From Bradyrhizobiaceae bacterium (GTDB taxonomy: Bacteria; Pseudomonadota; Alphaproteobacteria; Rhizobiales; Xanthobacteraceae): DNA of 64,000 bases. The notes beneath the pieces are model-generated. The model did not search any database and was not told the DNA's origin. It was given only the letters and a program-made list of their open reading frames with translations. Shown here one piece after another: positions 1 to 10,285 of the stretch. Within the stretch, counting starts at the first letter, position 1; each line of letters starts with the position of its first letter. Location of the stretch: NCBI GenBank assembly GCA_003963145.1, contig RXJJ01000015.1:186001-250000 (forward strand), written 5' to 3'. The translations under genes and the position numbers were made by a program.

Positions 1-503
1 CGATCGCCGTCATCCAGGCTGTGCTGCCTTTCATGCGCAAGCGCCGTGCCGGTCATATCGTCAACGTCACCTCGATGGGCGGCCTGACGGCATTTCCCGG
101 CGTCGCGATCTATAACGGCAGCAAATACGCGCTTGAAGGCGTTTCCGAAGCGTTGGCGAAAGAGGTCAAGCACCTTGGCATCAAGGTGACGATCGTCGAG
201 CCGGGCTCGTTCCGAACCGACTGGGCCGGCCGTTCGATGTCGCATGCAGAGACCCCGATTGCGGATTACGAGGAAAGCGCGGGCGCATTCCGCAAATCGC
301 TCGAGCAGCGCAATGGCAAGCAGAAGGGCGATCCGCAGAAGGCCGCCGAAGCGATCATCCTCGCCGTGGAATCGCCGGAGCCGCCGCTGCATCTTCTGCT
401 CGGTCCCGACGCCATGAATTTCGTCGGCGCCAAGCTCGGCGCGCTGCAGGCGGAAATCATGAAATGGGCGCCGGTCTCGGCCGGCACCAATTTCCCCGAC
501 TAA
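1..503 (+). CDS. SDR-family oxidoreductase, C-terminal part (5' end outside window)
   Basis: GHIVNVTSMGG...YNGSKYALEGVSEALAKEV contains the SDR YxxxK catalytic motif; the ORF is open toward the left edge. Confidence 0.88.
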   Translation, partial: IAVIQAVLPFMRKRRAGHIVNVTSMGGLTAFPGVAIYNGSKYALEGVSEALAKEVKHLGIKVTIVEPGSFRTDWAGRSMSHAETPIADYEESAGAFRKSLEQRNGKQKGDPQKAAEAIILAVESPEPPLHLLLGPDAMNFVGAKLGALQAEIMKWAPVSAGTNFPD

Positions 504-524
504 ATCCGTCTTCTTATCTGTTGT

Positions 525-592
525 CATTGTGAGCGTAGCGAAGCAATCCAGGCTTGTCGTAAGGACTGGATTGCTTCGTCGCCTTGCTCATC
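525..592. repeat. Dispersed imperfect palindromic element (copy 1)
   Basis: CATTGTGAGCGTAGCGAAGCAATCCAGgctt...gaCTGGATTGCTTCGTCGC; inverted arms, nearly identical arms at 48557-48635. Confidence 0.75.
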
Positions 593-598
593 CACCGG

Positions 599-1858
599 CT
601 AGGCGAGTCCCGCCGCCGCATCGATGGCGTCGTAGATGTCGTCGAGGTCTTTCTGTGTCACGCAATAAGGCGGCATCACATAGATCGTGTTGCCGAGCGG
701 GCGCAGCAGCACGTTGCGCTCGGCGAAGAAGGCCTGCAGTTTGGGGCCGATGCTGGCGAGATAGCCCGCATCCTTCACTTTCAGGTCGAGCGCGGTGATG
801 GTGCCGGTTCGCCGCACATTCGCAAAGCGGCTGTCGTCGCGGAATTTTGCGATGGCGTTGTCCTGCATCGCCACGAGATCGGCCAGCCGCCACTGGACGC
901 TTTCATCGTCCCACAGTTTCAGATTGGCCGCCGCCGCCGCGCAGGCGACCGGATTGGCGGTGTAGGAACTGGAATGAAAGAAGGTCTTGGTGCGGTCCTT
1001 CGAATAATGCGCGGCATAAATTTCGTCGCTGCAAAGCGTCACGGCGAGCGGCAGCGCCCCGCCGGTGAGACCTTTCGAATAGCAGGCGATGTCGGGAGTG
1101 ACTTGCGCCTGCTCGCATGCGAACAGCGTTCCGGTGCGGCCCCAGCCGGTCATCACTTCGTCTGCAATGAAAAACACATCCGCCGCGTCGCAGATGCGTT
1201 TCATTTCTCTCAGCACGGCGGGCGGATACATCAGCATGCCTCCGGCACCGAGCACCAGCGGCTCGACGATAAAGGCGGCGGGCCTGTCGTTGCGGCAGGC
1301 GGATTCCAGCGCAGCGAAGGTCCGCTGCTCGCTGCCGGGATGAGGGAAGGGGACGCGCCCGACATCGAACAGCAGCGGCTCGTACGCGGCATTGAACACG
1401 CCGCGCGCGCCGACCGACATCGTGCCGACGGTGTCGCCGTGATAGCTGTGCTCCATCGTCACGATGCGACGGCGCGGCGCGCCGATATTGTGCCAGTAGC
1501 CGAGCGCCATTTTCAGCGCGACCTCGACGCTGGTCGATCCGCTGTCGGAAAAGAAAACGTGCTTCAGGTTTGGCGGCACCAGCTTCAGCAGACCCGCAGC
1601 GACATCTTCGGCAGCCTGATGCGTCTGTCCGGCGAAGATGATCTGGTTCAGGCTTTCGGCCTGCGTCTGGATCGCGCGCACAATGTCGGGATGGCAGTGG
1701 CCGTGGGTCACCACCCACCATGACGAGATCGCGTCGATGATGCGCCGGCCCTCGGGTGTATAAAGATACGCGCCCTGCGCGCGGGCGATCATGGTCATTT
1801 CGCCATGCAGCGCGTGCTGGGTGAAAGGATGCCAGATCGGTGAGGACGGCCCGGTCAT
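599..1858 (-). CDS. bioA: Adenosylmethionine-8-amino-7-oxononanoate aminotransferase
   Basis: WHPFTQ...[31 protein letters not shown]; adjacent to bioD and bioF; start set at [12 protein letters not shown] inside the longer ORF. Confidence 0.95.
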   Translation of the reverse strand: MTGPSSPIWHPFTQHALHGEMTMIARAQGAYLYTPEGRRIIDAISSWWVVTHGHCHPDIVRAIQTQAESLNQIIFAGQTHQAAEDVAAGLLKLVPPNLKHVFFSDSGSTSVEVALKMALGYWHNIGAPRRRIVTMEHSYHGDTVGTMSVGARGVFNAAYEPLLFDVGRVPFPHPGSEQRTFAALESACRNDRPAAFIVEPLVLGAGGMLMYPPAVLREMKRICDAADVFFIADEVMTGWGRTGTLFACEQAQVTPDIACYSKGLTGGALPLAVTLCSDEIYAAHYSKDRTKTFFHSSSYTANPVACAAAAANLKLWDDESVQWRLADLVAMQDNAIAKFRDDSRFANVRRTGTITALDLKVKDAGYLASIGPKLQAFFAERNVLLRPLGNTIYVMPPYCVTQKDLDDIYDAIDAAAGLA

Positions 1859-2481
1859 GAAAAATCGATCCGGTTGAACGCGGCGGCGAAGGCGGCGCGC
1901 AGCGTATCGCGTGACAGCGGCGAAAGAACGGGCAGGCGGCCGAGCCGCTTCACGCGTCCCATGTCGCAAATGATGGATTCGCTGTCGGTGTTTTCATCGC
2001 CGATGAAGGCGACACCGAGAATGGCGATCCCGCGCGTTCTCAAGGCCTCGATCGACAGCAGGGAATGGTTGATGGTGCCGAGCGCGGTGCGCGCACACAG
2101 CACCACGGGAAATTGCCATCGTGCGAACAGATCAATGGTAAGAGCGGTGCGGGTGAGGGGCACCATCAGGCCGCCGGCGCCTTCGATCACCAAAGGCCGC
2201 GCGGTGTCCGGAGGATCGAGCGCGTCCGTGTCGATCCGAACGCCGTCACGTTCGGCGGCGTAATGCGGCGACGCCGGTGTGCCGAGCCGCCAGCGTTCCG
2301 GCACGATGCGATCGGGCGTGAGGCCGCCTAGACGCATCACAAGCTCGGTGTCAGTCTCTCCGGCAAGTCCGGCCTGAACCGGCTTCCAGTAATCGGCGCC
2401 GAGAAAATCCGCGAGCCCCGCGGCGAACACAGTCTTGCCGACATCGGTGTCGGTTCCGGTCACGACGATACGCCGCGTCAC
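1855..2481 (-). CDS. bioD: Dethiobiotin synthase
   Basis: [20 protein letters not shown]-loop, [12 protein letters not shown]; 4-bp overlaps with bioA and bioF. Confidence 0.95.
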   Translation of the reverse strand: MTRRIVVTGTDTDVGKTVFAAGLADFLGADYWKPVQAGLAGETDTELVMRLGGLTPDRIVPERWRLGTPASPHYAAERDGVRIDTDALDPPDTARPLVIEGAGGLMVPLTRTALTIDLFARWQFPVVLCARTALGTINHSLLSIEALRTRGIAILGVAFIGDENTDSESIICDMGRVKRLGRLPVLSPLSRDTLRAAFAAAFNRIDFS

Positions 2482-3635
2482 GCCGCGATCCTTGCGGCTT
2501 CGTCCGACAAGGCGTCCAGCATCGCCGTCACGTGACTTTCATCCACGTTTAATGTGAGGGAAATGCGAAGCCGCGCGGTGCCGACCGGCACGGTCGGCGG
2601 ACGGATGCCGCGAATGTCGAAGCCGCGCTTTTGCAGCGCCGCCGCCAGCGTCATGGTGCGGGCATTGTTGCCGACGATGTAGGGCACGATCTGCGAGCCC
2701 GACGCGCGCCAGCCGCGCGCCCCGATTTCCCGTCCCGCGAACGCGACGAGCGCGGCGAGGCGCTGCCGCCGCTCCGGTTCGTCCTGCAAAATCTTCAAGG
2801 CCTCGCTCACCGCGACCGCCATCAAGGGTGAAGGGGCGGTGGCGAAAATGAAGGCGCGGGCGCGGTTGACGATGAAGTCGCGCAGCGTCGCCGTCATCGT
2901 GACCAGCGCGCCGGCCGCGCCGAGCGCCTTGCCGCAGGTGTGGACCACCACGAGATTGTCGCGGCCCTCGAAAGCGGCCGACAGGCCGCGGCCCTGTTCG
3001 CCATAGACGCCGGTGGCGTGCGCCTCGTCGACCATCAGGAAGGCATCGTATTTGTCCGCGAGCGCAACCAGTTCCTTCAGCGGCGCGACATCGCCGTCCA
3101 TGCTGTAGATGCTTTCGACGACGATCCAGGCCCGGCCCCTGCCGCCGTTCGCGCGCCATTCGCGAATGATCGCCTCGACGGAATTCGCATCGTTGTGGAC
3201 GCTTTCGCGCTTGTCGGCGCGGCTGGCATTGGCGCCTTCGCGGATCGAGGCGTGAACCAGCGCGTCCATCACGATCAGGTCGCCGCGCTGGGGCAGGGTC
3301 GCCAGCACCGCGAAATTCGCGCTGTAGCCGCTGGAAAAGAACAAGGCGGTTTCGGCTTTGAAAAAGCGCGCGGCCTCGTGCTCGAGCGTTTCGTGCTCCT
3401 CGCAATTGCCGCGCAGCAGACGCGAGCCGCCAGCGCCGATCGGCGTGCCGTTTGCGATCGCCGCGATCACGGCGTTTTTCATCCGCGGGGCGTCCGCGAG
3501 CGCGAGATAGTCGTTGGAGGAAAAATCGAGGCCGGTGCGCGGCGCGAGGCGGCGCAGCCGCCCGTCGCGCGCGAGCGCATCGAGGGAGGACCGGTAGGCT
3601 TCGTTAAAATCGTTCGTAACTGTGCTCATCGGCAT
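2478..3635 (-). CDS. bioF: 8-amino-7-oxononanoate synthase
   Basis: [66 protein letters not shown]. Confidence 0.94.
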   Translation of the reverse strand: MPMSTVTNDFNEAYRSSLDALARDGRLRRLAPRTGLDFSSNDYLALADAPRMKNAVIAAIANGTPIGAGGSRLLRGNCEEHETLEHEAARFFKAETALFFSSGYSANFAVLATLPQRGDLIVMDALVHASIREGANASRADKRESVHNDANSVEAIIREWRANGGRGRAWIVVESIYSMDGDVAPLKELVALADKYDAFLMVDEAHATGVYGEQGRGLSAAFEGRDNLVVVHTCGKALGAAGALVTMTATLRDFIVNRARAFIFATAPSPLMAVAVSEALKILQDEPERRQRLAALVAFAGREIGARGWRASGSQIVPYIVGNNARTMTLAAALQKRGFDIRGIRPPTVPVGTARLRISLTLNVDESHVTAMLDALSDEAARIAA

Positions 3636-3789
3636 GGCTTCGGCAACGGCCCGTCCCGCCGGGCGGATTATGGGCTCTCGGCGGGGTTATGCAATCGGCC
3701 GGATGCGGCGCGATTGCAAGCCATTCCTGCTTCGCATTCCTGCCTCGTATGCGTTATGACCGCGCGGATGCAAGGCGTTTGACGCCGAG

Positions 3790-4068
3790 ATGATCGTATT
3801 TACGGAGCGGACGATGGATGAACTGAACGGCCGGATGATCGCCTGCCAGATCCTGATCACGGGACTGATCGCGCGTGTCGCCAATGAGCAGCGCGATCCG
3901 CTGCGCTTCCTTACGGATTTTCGCGACGAAATTCGCGCCGTCATTCGCGGGGTGAACATCGCCGGCATCGACAACACGGATTCGGTACGCAGGATCGCAA
4001 TGCAGACCGCCGACGAAATGTTTTCGCTGATGAAGCCGCCGAGCGAACCCGAGCCGGAAGTATCTTGA
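3790..4068 (+). CDS. Small conserved-looking hypothetical protein (start may be 3814, MDELNG)
   Basis: ORF with balanced composition in an otherwise noncoding gap; no recognisable domain. Confidence 0.5.
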   Translation: MIVFTERTMDELNGRMIACQILITGLIARVANEQRDPLRFLTDFRDEIRAVIRGVNIAGIDNTDSVRRIAMQTADEMFSLMKPPSEPEPEVS

Positions 4069-4159
4069 AGGCGCCGCCGGCACCGCCGACGGTGCGTCGA
4101 TGACATTCGCGGTCTTTCGCAAAGCGCAAGCTTCATCTTATTCCATCACCGGGCCACGG

Positions 4160-4200
4160 TTTAGAACGAATATAAAAATCCACTTTAGAACGATTATGAT
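4160..4200. promoter_or_regulatory. Candidate pair of Irr-responsive ICE-like boxes upstream of the TonB-dependent receptor
   Basis: TTTAGAACGAATATAAA (4160-4176) and TTTAGAACGATTATGAT (4184-4200), 24 bp apart; left halves match the rhizobial ICE form TTTAGAA-N3-TTCTAAA, right halves degenerate. Confidence 0.5.
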
Positions 4201-4343
4201 CTTGAGAGATTCAAAACGTGGAATATCGCGAAAGTCCCGTTTGAGTTTGACCGTGCATTTTCTTGTCAATACAGCAACCGGAGGCAGATTGTCGCATCAC
4301 GTGATGTGCATGTCTGCGATTTCGTTTCTGGGGCTTGTTGAAA

Positions 4344-6803
4344 ATGGGTCAGTTGAAGTCGCCGCGTTCGCTGCGGTCGTGGGTTGTCGTTGATACGGCG
4401 GATGACAGGGAAGACGGCGGATCGGCCAGAAAAATAACAACCGTTGCAGGTCTTATCGCGGTCGCCTCGATTACGGGCGCGGAGGCCCAGCAAACTGCGC
4501 TGCCGCCGGTGACGGTCGATTCGCCCATCGCGCGTACCAAGCCGACCAGCACGCCGACGCCTGACCAGAAAAAGGCGACCGCGGCGCTACGCCGTGCCGC
4601 CAAGCGGCGGGACATGGCGCGGGTCAAGCCCGTTCCTTATCCGAACATCGGCGGTCTCGCGCCGCCTGATGCCGATCCCTACGCCAATCCGAATGCGCCT
4701 TATATGGCGACGCGGCTGCAATCGAATAAATTCAGCGAACCGATCATCAACACGCCGAAGTCCATCACCGTCCTCACCAAGGATGTGATCGAGGACAAGA
4801 ACGCGACCAGTTTGCGCGAGATCGGGCGCACCACCGCCGGCGTCACGCTGGGTTCGGGCGAGGGTGGCAATGCGTTCGGCGACCGCTTCTTCATCCGCGG
4901 CTTCGATGCCCGCAACGACATCTTCCTCGACGGCATCCGCGATCCGGCGGTCAGCATTCGCGAAAATTTCTTCACCGAGCAGGTCGAGATTCTGCGCGGC
5001 CCGGCTTCGACCTATGCGGGACGAGGCACGGCGGGCGGAGCCATCAACATCGTCACCAAGCAGGCCGGCGACCAGAATTTCTACAACGCCGAAAGCACGC
5101 TCGGCACCGACCAGACCAAGCGTATCACCTTCGACGTCAATCAGGTCATCAACCCGACGCTCTCAGTCCGCGCCGGCGGGCTGGCGCAGGGTGCGGATGT
5201 CGCCGGCCGCGATCATACCACCGACAATCGCTACGGCGCTTTTGGCGCCATCAAGTGGACGCCAACCGACAATGTGAAGGTTCTGGCCAACTACATTCAC
5301 ACCGATCTGAGCGGGATTCCGGATTTCGGCGTGCCCTGGGATCGCGTGAACAACCGGCCCGTCACCGAAAGCGGCGTGCCGCGCAGCATCTGGTACGGCG
5401 AGGTCAACCGCGATTTCCAGAAAGCCCAGCAGGACATCGGCACGGTCCAGACCGAGTTCAACATCTCGCCTTATCTGATCCTTCACAGCAATTTCCGCGC
5501 CGAGCGGTCGCTTCTCAATTATATCGGCACGATTGCGGAAGATCCGGGCTCCGCGTACCCGAGCAATTACGTTCAGCTCAATGCCCAAAGCCGCTATCAG
5601 ATTGCGGACGTTCTCGCCAACCAGACCGACCTGACGACGAAATTCGCCACGGGAGATTTCAACCATACCCTGATATCGGGCATGGAGTTCTCGCGGGAAA
5701 ACGTCTCGATCGACAAATATGCCGGCCTTTATTCCGAAGGAAATGGAGTTGGTCAGGCGAGTTCCGGCGCGCCGATCGTGCCCTATGACGATCCCTCGAG
5801 TGTGACCTACCTTCCGTTCGGCGGAGCCTCGCTGCTCGGGACGCCGCTAAAGGCAACCGTCGATACCAAGAGCGGATATCTGATCGACACGGCGAATTAC
5901 AGGGACTTCATCATCCTCAACGGCGGGGTGCGTTACGACGATTATACGTATTCCGCTTATACCGCCAACGTCGCGCCGACCGCGGCAAACGCGAATTCGA
6001 TTGAATCCGGTCTGGTCAACTACAATGGCGGCATCGTCGTAAAGCCGTTGCCGATCGCCAGCGTCTATGCGGCTTATGCCACATCTTCAAACCCCATTGG
6101 TGCCGAACTCGACGCAACAAGCGCGGCCTATGGTGGCGGCACTTATTCCAATTCCGGACAGGCATTCGGACCGGAGCGCAACAAGGGCGCCGAGGCCGGC
6201 ACCAAGTGGGAATTGTTCGACCGTCGCCTGCTTGTGACGGCGGCACTATTCCAGACCGAGAAGGACAATGCCCGCGAATCCGGAACGGTCAATGGTGTCA
6301 GGAACACGCTCGTTGCCGGGGCTGCCTATCGCGTCCGCGGTATTGATCTCGAGGCCGCCGGCAAGATTACCGACAAATGGAGCATCTTCGGCGGCATCGT
6401 TCTGATGGAATCCAAAATTCTCAAATCCAATGTCTTGCCGCCTTCGACGTCTCCTTACACGACCAATGTCGGCCTGCAGCTTGCCAACATTGCACACCAG
6501 TCCTTCAACATGCTGACCAAGTATCAGCTCTTGCCCGACTGGGAAGTCGGCGGTCAGGCGACCTATCGCTCGAAGATCTACGGCGGAACGCTGCTGGCCG
6601 CGAACCAGGGGACTTCCTTGCCGGACTATTGGCGCTTCGATGCGTTCGTCGAGCATAAGTTCGACAAGCATCTGACCATCAAGCTCGCCGTGAACAACAT
6701 CTTCAACAAGCTGTATTACGACACGTTGTACCAGAGCGCGGCCCCGTTCGTGATGCTCGGGCCGGGGCGTGTGGGATATCTCGTGGCGTCGGCGCATTTC
6801 TAG
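4344..6803 (+). CDS. TonB-dependent siderophore receptor
   Basis: N-terminal signal-like region, plug domain (TPKSITVLTKDVIEDKNATSLREIGRTTAGVTLGSGEGGNAFGDRFFIRGFDARNDIFLDGIRDP), C-terminal barrel ending in aromatic F. Confidence 0.93.
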   Translation: MGQLKSPRSLRSWVVVDTADDREDGGSARKITTVAGLIAVASITGAEAQQTALPPVTVDSPIARTKPTSTPTPDQKKATAALRRAAKRRDMARVKPVPYPNIGGLAPPDADPYANPNAPYMATRLQSNKFSEPIINTPKSITVLTKDVIEDKNATSLREIGRTTAGVTLGSGEGGNAFGDRFFIRGFDARNDIFLDGIRDPAVSIRENFFTEQVEILRGPASTYAGRGTAGGAINIVTKQAGDQNFYNAESTLGTDQTKRITFDVNQVINPTLSVRAGGLAQGADVAGRDHTTDNRYGAFGAIKWTPTDNVKVLANYIHTDLSGIPDFGVPWDRVNNRPVTESGVPRSIWYGEVNRDFQKAQQDIGTVQTEFNISPYLILHSNFRAERSLLNYIGTIAEDPGSAYPSNYVQLNAQSRYQIADVLANQTDLTTKFATGDFNHTLISGMEFSRENVSIDKYAGLYSEGNGVGQASSGAPIVPYDDPSSVTYLPFGGASLLGTPLKATVDTKSGYLIDTANYRDFIILNGGVRYDDYTYSAYTANVAPTAANANSIESGLVNYNGGIVVKPLPIASVYAAYATSSNPIGAELDATSAAYGGGTYSNSGQAFGPERNKGAEAGTKWELFDRRLLVTAALFQTEKDNARESGTVNGVRNTLVAGAAYRVRGIDLEAAGKITDKWSIFGGIVLMESKILKSNVLPPSTSPYTTNVGLQLANIAHQSFNMLTKYQLLPDWEVGGQATYRSKIYGGTLLAANQGTSLPDYWRFDAFVEHKFDKHLTIKLAVNNIFNKLYYDTLYQSAAPFVMLGPGRVGYLVASAHF

Positions 6804-6900
6804 GCCTTGGAGTCGCGGCTGGCGCGGTCAGACACGCAGATGTGAAAATCATTGCCCGGTCCTGCCAAAATCAGGGCTGGGCAAACATGCGAGATGAGAC

Positions 6901-7590
6901 ATGCTGATCTGCATTCCCGATGTGCTGAGCAAGGCCGAGGTGGCGGATTTTCGCCGCTCCATGGATGCCGCCGACTGGGAGGACGGCCGCTCCACCGCCG
7001 GAGCGCAATCGGCGCTTGTGAAGCGCAACGAGCAATTGCCTCCGAGTGGCGAGGTCGCCCGCGCGCTCGGCAAGCGTGTGCTCAGTGCGCTGACGGCGAA
7101 CCCGCTGTTCATTTCGGCCGCCATCCCGCTGCATATTTTCCCGCCGCTGTTCAATCGCTACAGCGCAGCGGATGGTCATCATTTCGGAGTTCACGTGGAC
7201 AATGCGGTGAGGGGAGACCATCTCACCGGCCTGCGTATCCGCACCGATCTTTCCGTGACTCTTTTTCTGTCTGAACCGGAGGATTATGACGGCGGCGAGT
7301 TGACCGTGGAGGATTATTACGGCTCACACGAGGTCAAGCTGCCGGCGGGGCACCTTGTTCTTTATCCTGCTTCTAGTTTGCATCTGGTGACGCCGGTGAC
7401 TCGCGGGACAAGAGTTGCGTCTTTCTTCTGGCTTCAGAGCATGATACGCGATGCCCATGCCCGTAGCCTGATTTTCGATCTCGATACGGCTATCCAGGCA
7501 CTTGTCCAAAGACTGGGCCGTGATGACCCTGAAACGGTCAAATTGACCGGTATCTATCACAACCTTATCCGTTACTGGGCCGAAATATGA
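6901..7590 (+). CDS. Fe2+-dependent 2-oxoglutarate dioxygenase / PKHD-type hydroxylase (PiuC-like)
   Basis: [12 protein letters not shown]...[67 protein letters not shown]; follows a TonB receptor. Confidence 0.92.
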   Translation: MLICIPDVLSKAEVADFRRSMDAADWEDGRSTAGAQSALVKRNEQLPPSGEVARALGKRVLSALTANPLFISAAIPLHIFPPLFNRYSAADGHHFGVHVDNAVRGDHLTGLRIRTDLSVTLFLSEPEDYDGGELTVEDYYGSHEVKLPAGHLVLYPASSLHLVTPVTRGTRVASFFWLQSMIRDAHARSLIFDLDTAIQALVQRLGRDDPETVKLTGIYHNLIRYWAEI

Positions 7591-8519
7591 AAACCTTGCG
7601 CGCGTTGGCTGCCTCCGTGGCCTGTCTTGTCATTCTCGGTCTTGGTGGCGCTCTCGCTCCGGCGTTGGCTCAGCAGAAAACTCCGGTCGCCGCCCCGTCC
7701 GCGCCTGCAGCTTCGCCCGTTCAGCCTGCCGCGACAGCGCCAACCGCTCCGACGCCTGCCCCCACAGCCGCTACACCCGACACGATCGGCACCACCGATG
7801 GCAGCCGCGTCCTGAAGCCGCAATCGCCCGTCATTCACGAACTCTCGCCATGGTCGATGTTCCTCTCTGCCGACATCATCGTGAAAGTGGTGATGATCGG
7901 CCTGGCTTTCGCCTCGCTCGTCACCTGGACCGTCTGCTTTGCGAAGGCGCGCGAACTTTATGCCGCACGCCGGCGCCTGTCGTCCGCGCTCGCCGCCATC
8001 TCGGATTCGCGCTCTCTCGCCGAGGCAAGGGTTGCGCTCGGCGCGCGCCGCAGCGTGCTGGCCGATTTCATTGCCGCCGCCCTGCGTGAAGTGAAATTGT
8101 CGATCGGCATTGCAGGCGAGGCCGGCATCAAGGAGCGAGCGGCATCAAGCTTTGCCGAGATCGTGCGTGAGGAATCGCGGCGCATGCGTCATGGCATGGG
8201 CCTGCTCGCCACCATCGGCGCCACCGCGCCGTTCGTCGGCCTGTTCGGCACCGTCTGGGGCATCATGAACAGCTTTATCGGTATCTCGAAATCGCAGACG
8301 ACAAATCTTGCGGTGGTCGCTCCGGGCATCGCCGAGGCGTTGCTTGCTACCGCCATCGGCCTCGTCGCGGCGATTCCCGCCGTCATCATCTACAATCACT
8401 TCACCCGCGTGACGAAGCGCTACCTTGAGATGGTCAATCAGGCGTCAGGCGCCACAGGCCGCCTGTTGTCACGCGATCTCGATCGCGTGCACGGCGGCGT
8501 ATCGCACGCCGCGGAATAA
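7587..8519 (+). CDS. exbB: TonB-system proton channel subunit ExbB
   Basis: MotA/TolQ/ExbB domain: [29 protein letters not shown]...[24 protein letters not shown]. Confidence 0.95.
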   Translation: MKTLRALAASVACLVILGLGGALAPALAQQKTPVAAPSAPAASPVQPAATAPTAPTPAPTAATPDTIGTTDGSRVLKPQSPVIHELSPWSMFLSADIIVKVVMIGLAFASLVTWTVCFAKARELYAARRRLSSALAAISDSRSLAEARVALGARRSVLADFIAAALREVKLSIGIAGEAGIKERAASSFAEIVREESRRMRHGMGLLATIGATAPFVGLFGTVWGIMNSFIGISKSQTTNLAVVAPGIAEALLATAIGLVAAIPAVIIYNHFTRVTKRYLEMVNQASGATGRLLSRDLDRVHGGVSHAAE

Positions 8520-8529
8520 GGAGGCGGCG

Positions 8530-8991
8530 ATGGGCGTCACCTTTACCGATGTCGATGACAGTGACGATCTGGGCGAGACCCACGAAATCAACGTCACACC
8601 CTTCATCGACGTCATTCTGGTTCTGCTGATCATCTTCATGGTGGCCGCGCCGCTGTCGACGGTCGATCTGCCCGTTGACTTGCCGACCTCGACCGCGACG
8701 CCGCAAAAGAAACCGGACAAGCCGACCTATGTCACGATCAAGTCCGATCTCGCGGTCGCGATCGGCGAAACGCCGGTCAAGCGCGTCGATCTGGTGCGGA
8801 CCCTCGACGCGCAGGGCGACGGCGGCAAGGATCGCCGCATTTTCCTGCGTGCCGACCGTGCGGTGCCTTACGGCGATATGATGGACGTGCTCGAAATCCT
8901 GCGACTCGGCGGGTATCTGAAGGTCGCGCTGGTCGCGCTGGAGGGCGTGCCGGATCAGTCGCAGCCGGCGGTGCCGCCGTCACCGAAGTAG
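8530..8991 (+). CDS. exbD: TonB-system subunit ExbD
   Basis: HEINVTPFIDVILVLLIIFMVAAPLSTVDLPVDLP; start set at MGVTFTDV, 10 bp after exbB. Confidence 0.95.
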   Translation: MGVTFTDVDDSDDLGETHEINVTPFIDVILVLLIIFMVAAPLSTVDLPVDLPTSTATPQKKPDKPTYVTIKSDLAVAIGETPVKRVDLVRTLDAQGDGGKDRRIFLRADRAVPYGDMMDVLEILRLGGYLKVALVALEGVPDQSQPAVPPSPK

Positions 8992-9002
8992 GCGGCTCCC
9001 TG

Positions 9003-9797
9003 GTGAAAATGCTCTCCAGCATATGGAAAGACCCGGCGAAGCGGCTCTGGCTTTATGCTGCGATCGCCGCGGTTGTGCTGCATGTCGGCAGCGTGGCGCT
9101 CGCCGTGACCGGGCTTTCGAGCGATGAAGCGGACGAAGCGCTCGGCGCGGCGGGGCTTGAGATCGACGTGCAGCTGGCCGCGCCGCGCGCGGAGCCGACC
9201 GATCTGCCGCCGGGGCCGGACACCGAAGCATCGGCCGCATCGCCGCCGGTGGTGCAGCAGAAGGAAGTTCTGAAAAAGACCGATCTGCCGCAGGACAAGC
9301 CGGTGGAGAGCGACGATCCCGATCGCGTGGTGTCCGAGAACAACACCAAGAATCCGACCGAGGAGGATCCCAAGGTCGCCGCGAAGCAATCGGTCCAGTC
9401 CACTGAATCGGTCGCGGCGGAAGCCACCGCGATGCCGACTTCGGAGGTCGCGCAACAGTCCGAACGCTCGACGACGCTGGCGCAGGGCACCGGCGACAGC
9501 AAGCAGCGCATTCGCACGACCTGGCAGAAGGAGCTTGTGGCGCATCTCGACCGGCACAAGCGCTATCCATCGGACCGCTCTCAGATCAATGCCGAGATCA
9601 CCGTCAATTTCGTGATCGACCGCACCGGCCACATCCTGTCATCGACCATCGTGAAGGGATCGGGCGATCCGTCCTTCGATGCTGCCGCGTTGTCGATGCT
9701 GCAGCGGTCCGACCCGGTGCCGCCGCCGCCGCCCGTCCTTGCCGATGAGGGATTGAGTTTCACGCTGCCGGTGGTGTTTCGCGCCAAGCACGGCTAG
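9003..9797 (+). CDS. tonB: Energy transducer TonB
   Basis: N-terminal TM helix, charged/Pro linker, C-terminal TonB domain (YPSDRSQINAEITVNFVIDRTGHILSSTIVKGSGDPSFDAAALSMLQRSDPVPPPPP). Confidence 0.9.
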   Translation: MKMLSSIWKDPAKRLWLYAAIAAVVLHVGSVALAVTGLSSDEADEALGAAGLEIDVQLAAPRAEPTDLPPGPDTEASAASPPVVQQKEVLKKTDLPQDKPVESDDPDRVVSENNTKNPTEEDPKVAAKQSVQSTESVAAEATAMPTSEVAQQSERSTTLAQGTGDSKQRIRTTWQKELVAHLDRHKRYPSDRSQINAEITVNFVIDRTGHILSSTIVKGSGDPSFDAAALSMLQRSDPVPPPPPVLADEGLSFTLPVVFRAKHG

Positions 9798-9809
9798 CGC
9801 GTTTTGGAT

Positions 9810-9825
9810 CCCCGCCTTCGCGGGG
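9810..9825. repeat. Short palindromic repeat CCCCGCCTTCGCGGGG (copy 1)
   Basis: Exact 16-mer also at 15086-15101; directly after tonB, may act as a terminator-like hairpin. Confidence 0.7.
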
Positions 9826-9843
9826 ACGGCAGAATTGTCGTGT

Positions 9844-10104
9844 TCAGGCGTGCTTGGCCGCGCCGTTTTTCGATTGCTTCAGCGCGCGTCGTTTCATGGT
9901 GGCGGTGAGTTTCGCAGCGGGTTTGACCCGGGACGCAGCGGCGCTGCGCCGGAGCGCGTCTTTGAGGTCACGCGGCACACCGTGTTTTTTCAGAAGGTCG
10001 GCGAAGGCTTCATCCGCCAGTTCCTGAAAGCTCGCCATCCGGTCGCGCTCGAGCCGGACCAGCGCCTGATAGGTTTCGTCGTCGAAGTCGATCAGCTTAC
10101 GCAT
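9844..10104 (-). CDS. Small hypothetical protein downstream of ku
   Basis: MRKLIDFDDETYQALVRLERDRMASFQELADEAFADLLKKHGVPRDLKDALRR..., helical, basic C-terminus; overlaps the next small ORF by 8 bp. Confidence 0.55.
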   Translation of the reverse strand: MRKLIDFDDETYQALVRLERDRMASFQELADEAFADLLKKHGVPRDLKDALRRSAAASRVKPAAKLTATMKRRALKQSKNGAAKHA

Positions 10105-10285
10105 TGGCTTTCACTTTGGTGGCGGACTTCCGCGGTTTGCGCGGCGGCTTCGGCGCCAGCGCCGCGACGTCATCGGGAACAATGGTCACATCGGGTTCGG
10201 CATCCGCCTCGCGCGATCCGGCCTCGCGTCCGGGCGCTTTCGAGCGCCAGTTGCGATGTTCAAGCTCGTGGCGGTCGATGCCCAT
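10097..10285 (-). CDS. Small hypothetical protein between ku and the 86-aa ORF
   Basis: 62-aa ORF whose start abuts the ku stop; Lys/Pro-rich C-terminus. Confidence 0.45.
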   Translation of the reverse strand: MGIDRHELEHRNWRSKAPGREAGSREADAEPDVTIVPDDVAALAPKPPRKPRKSATKVKANA

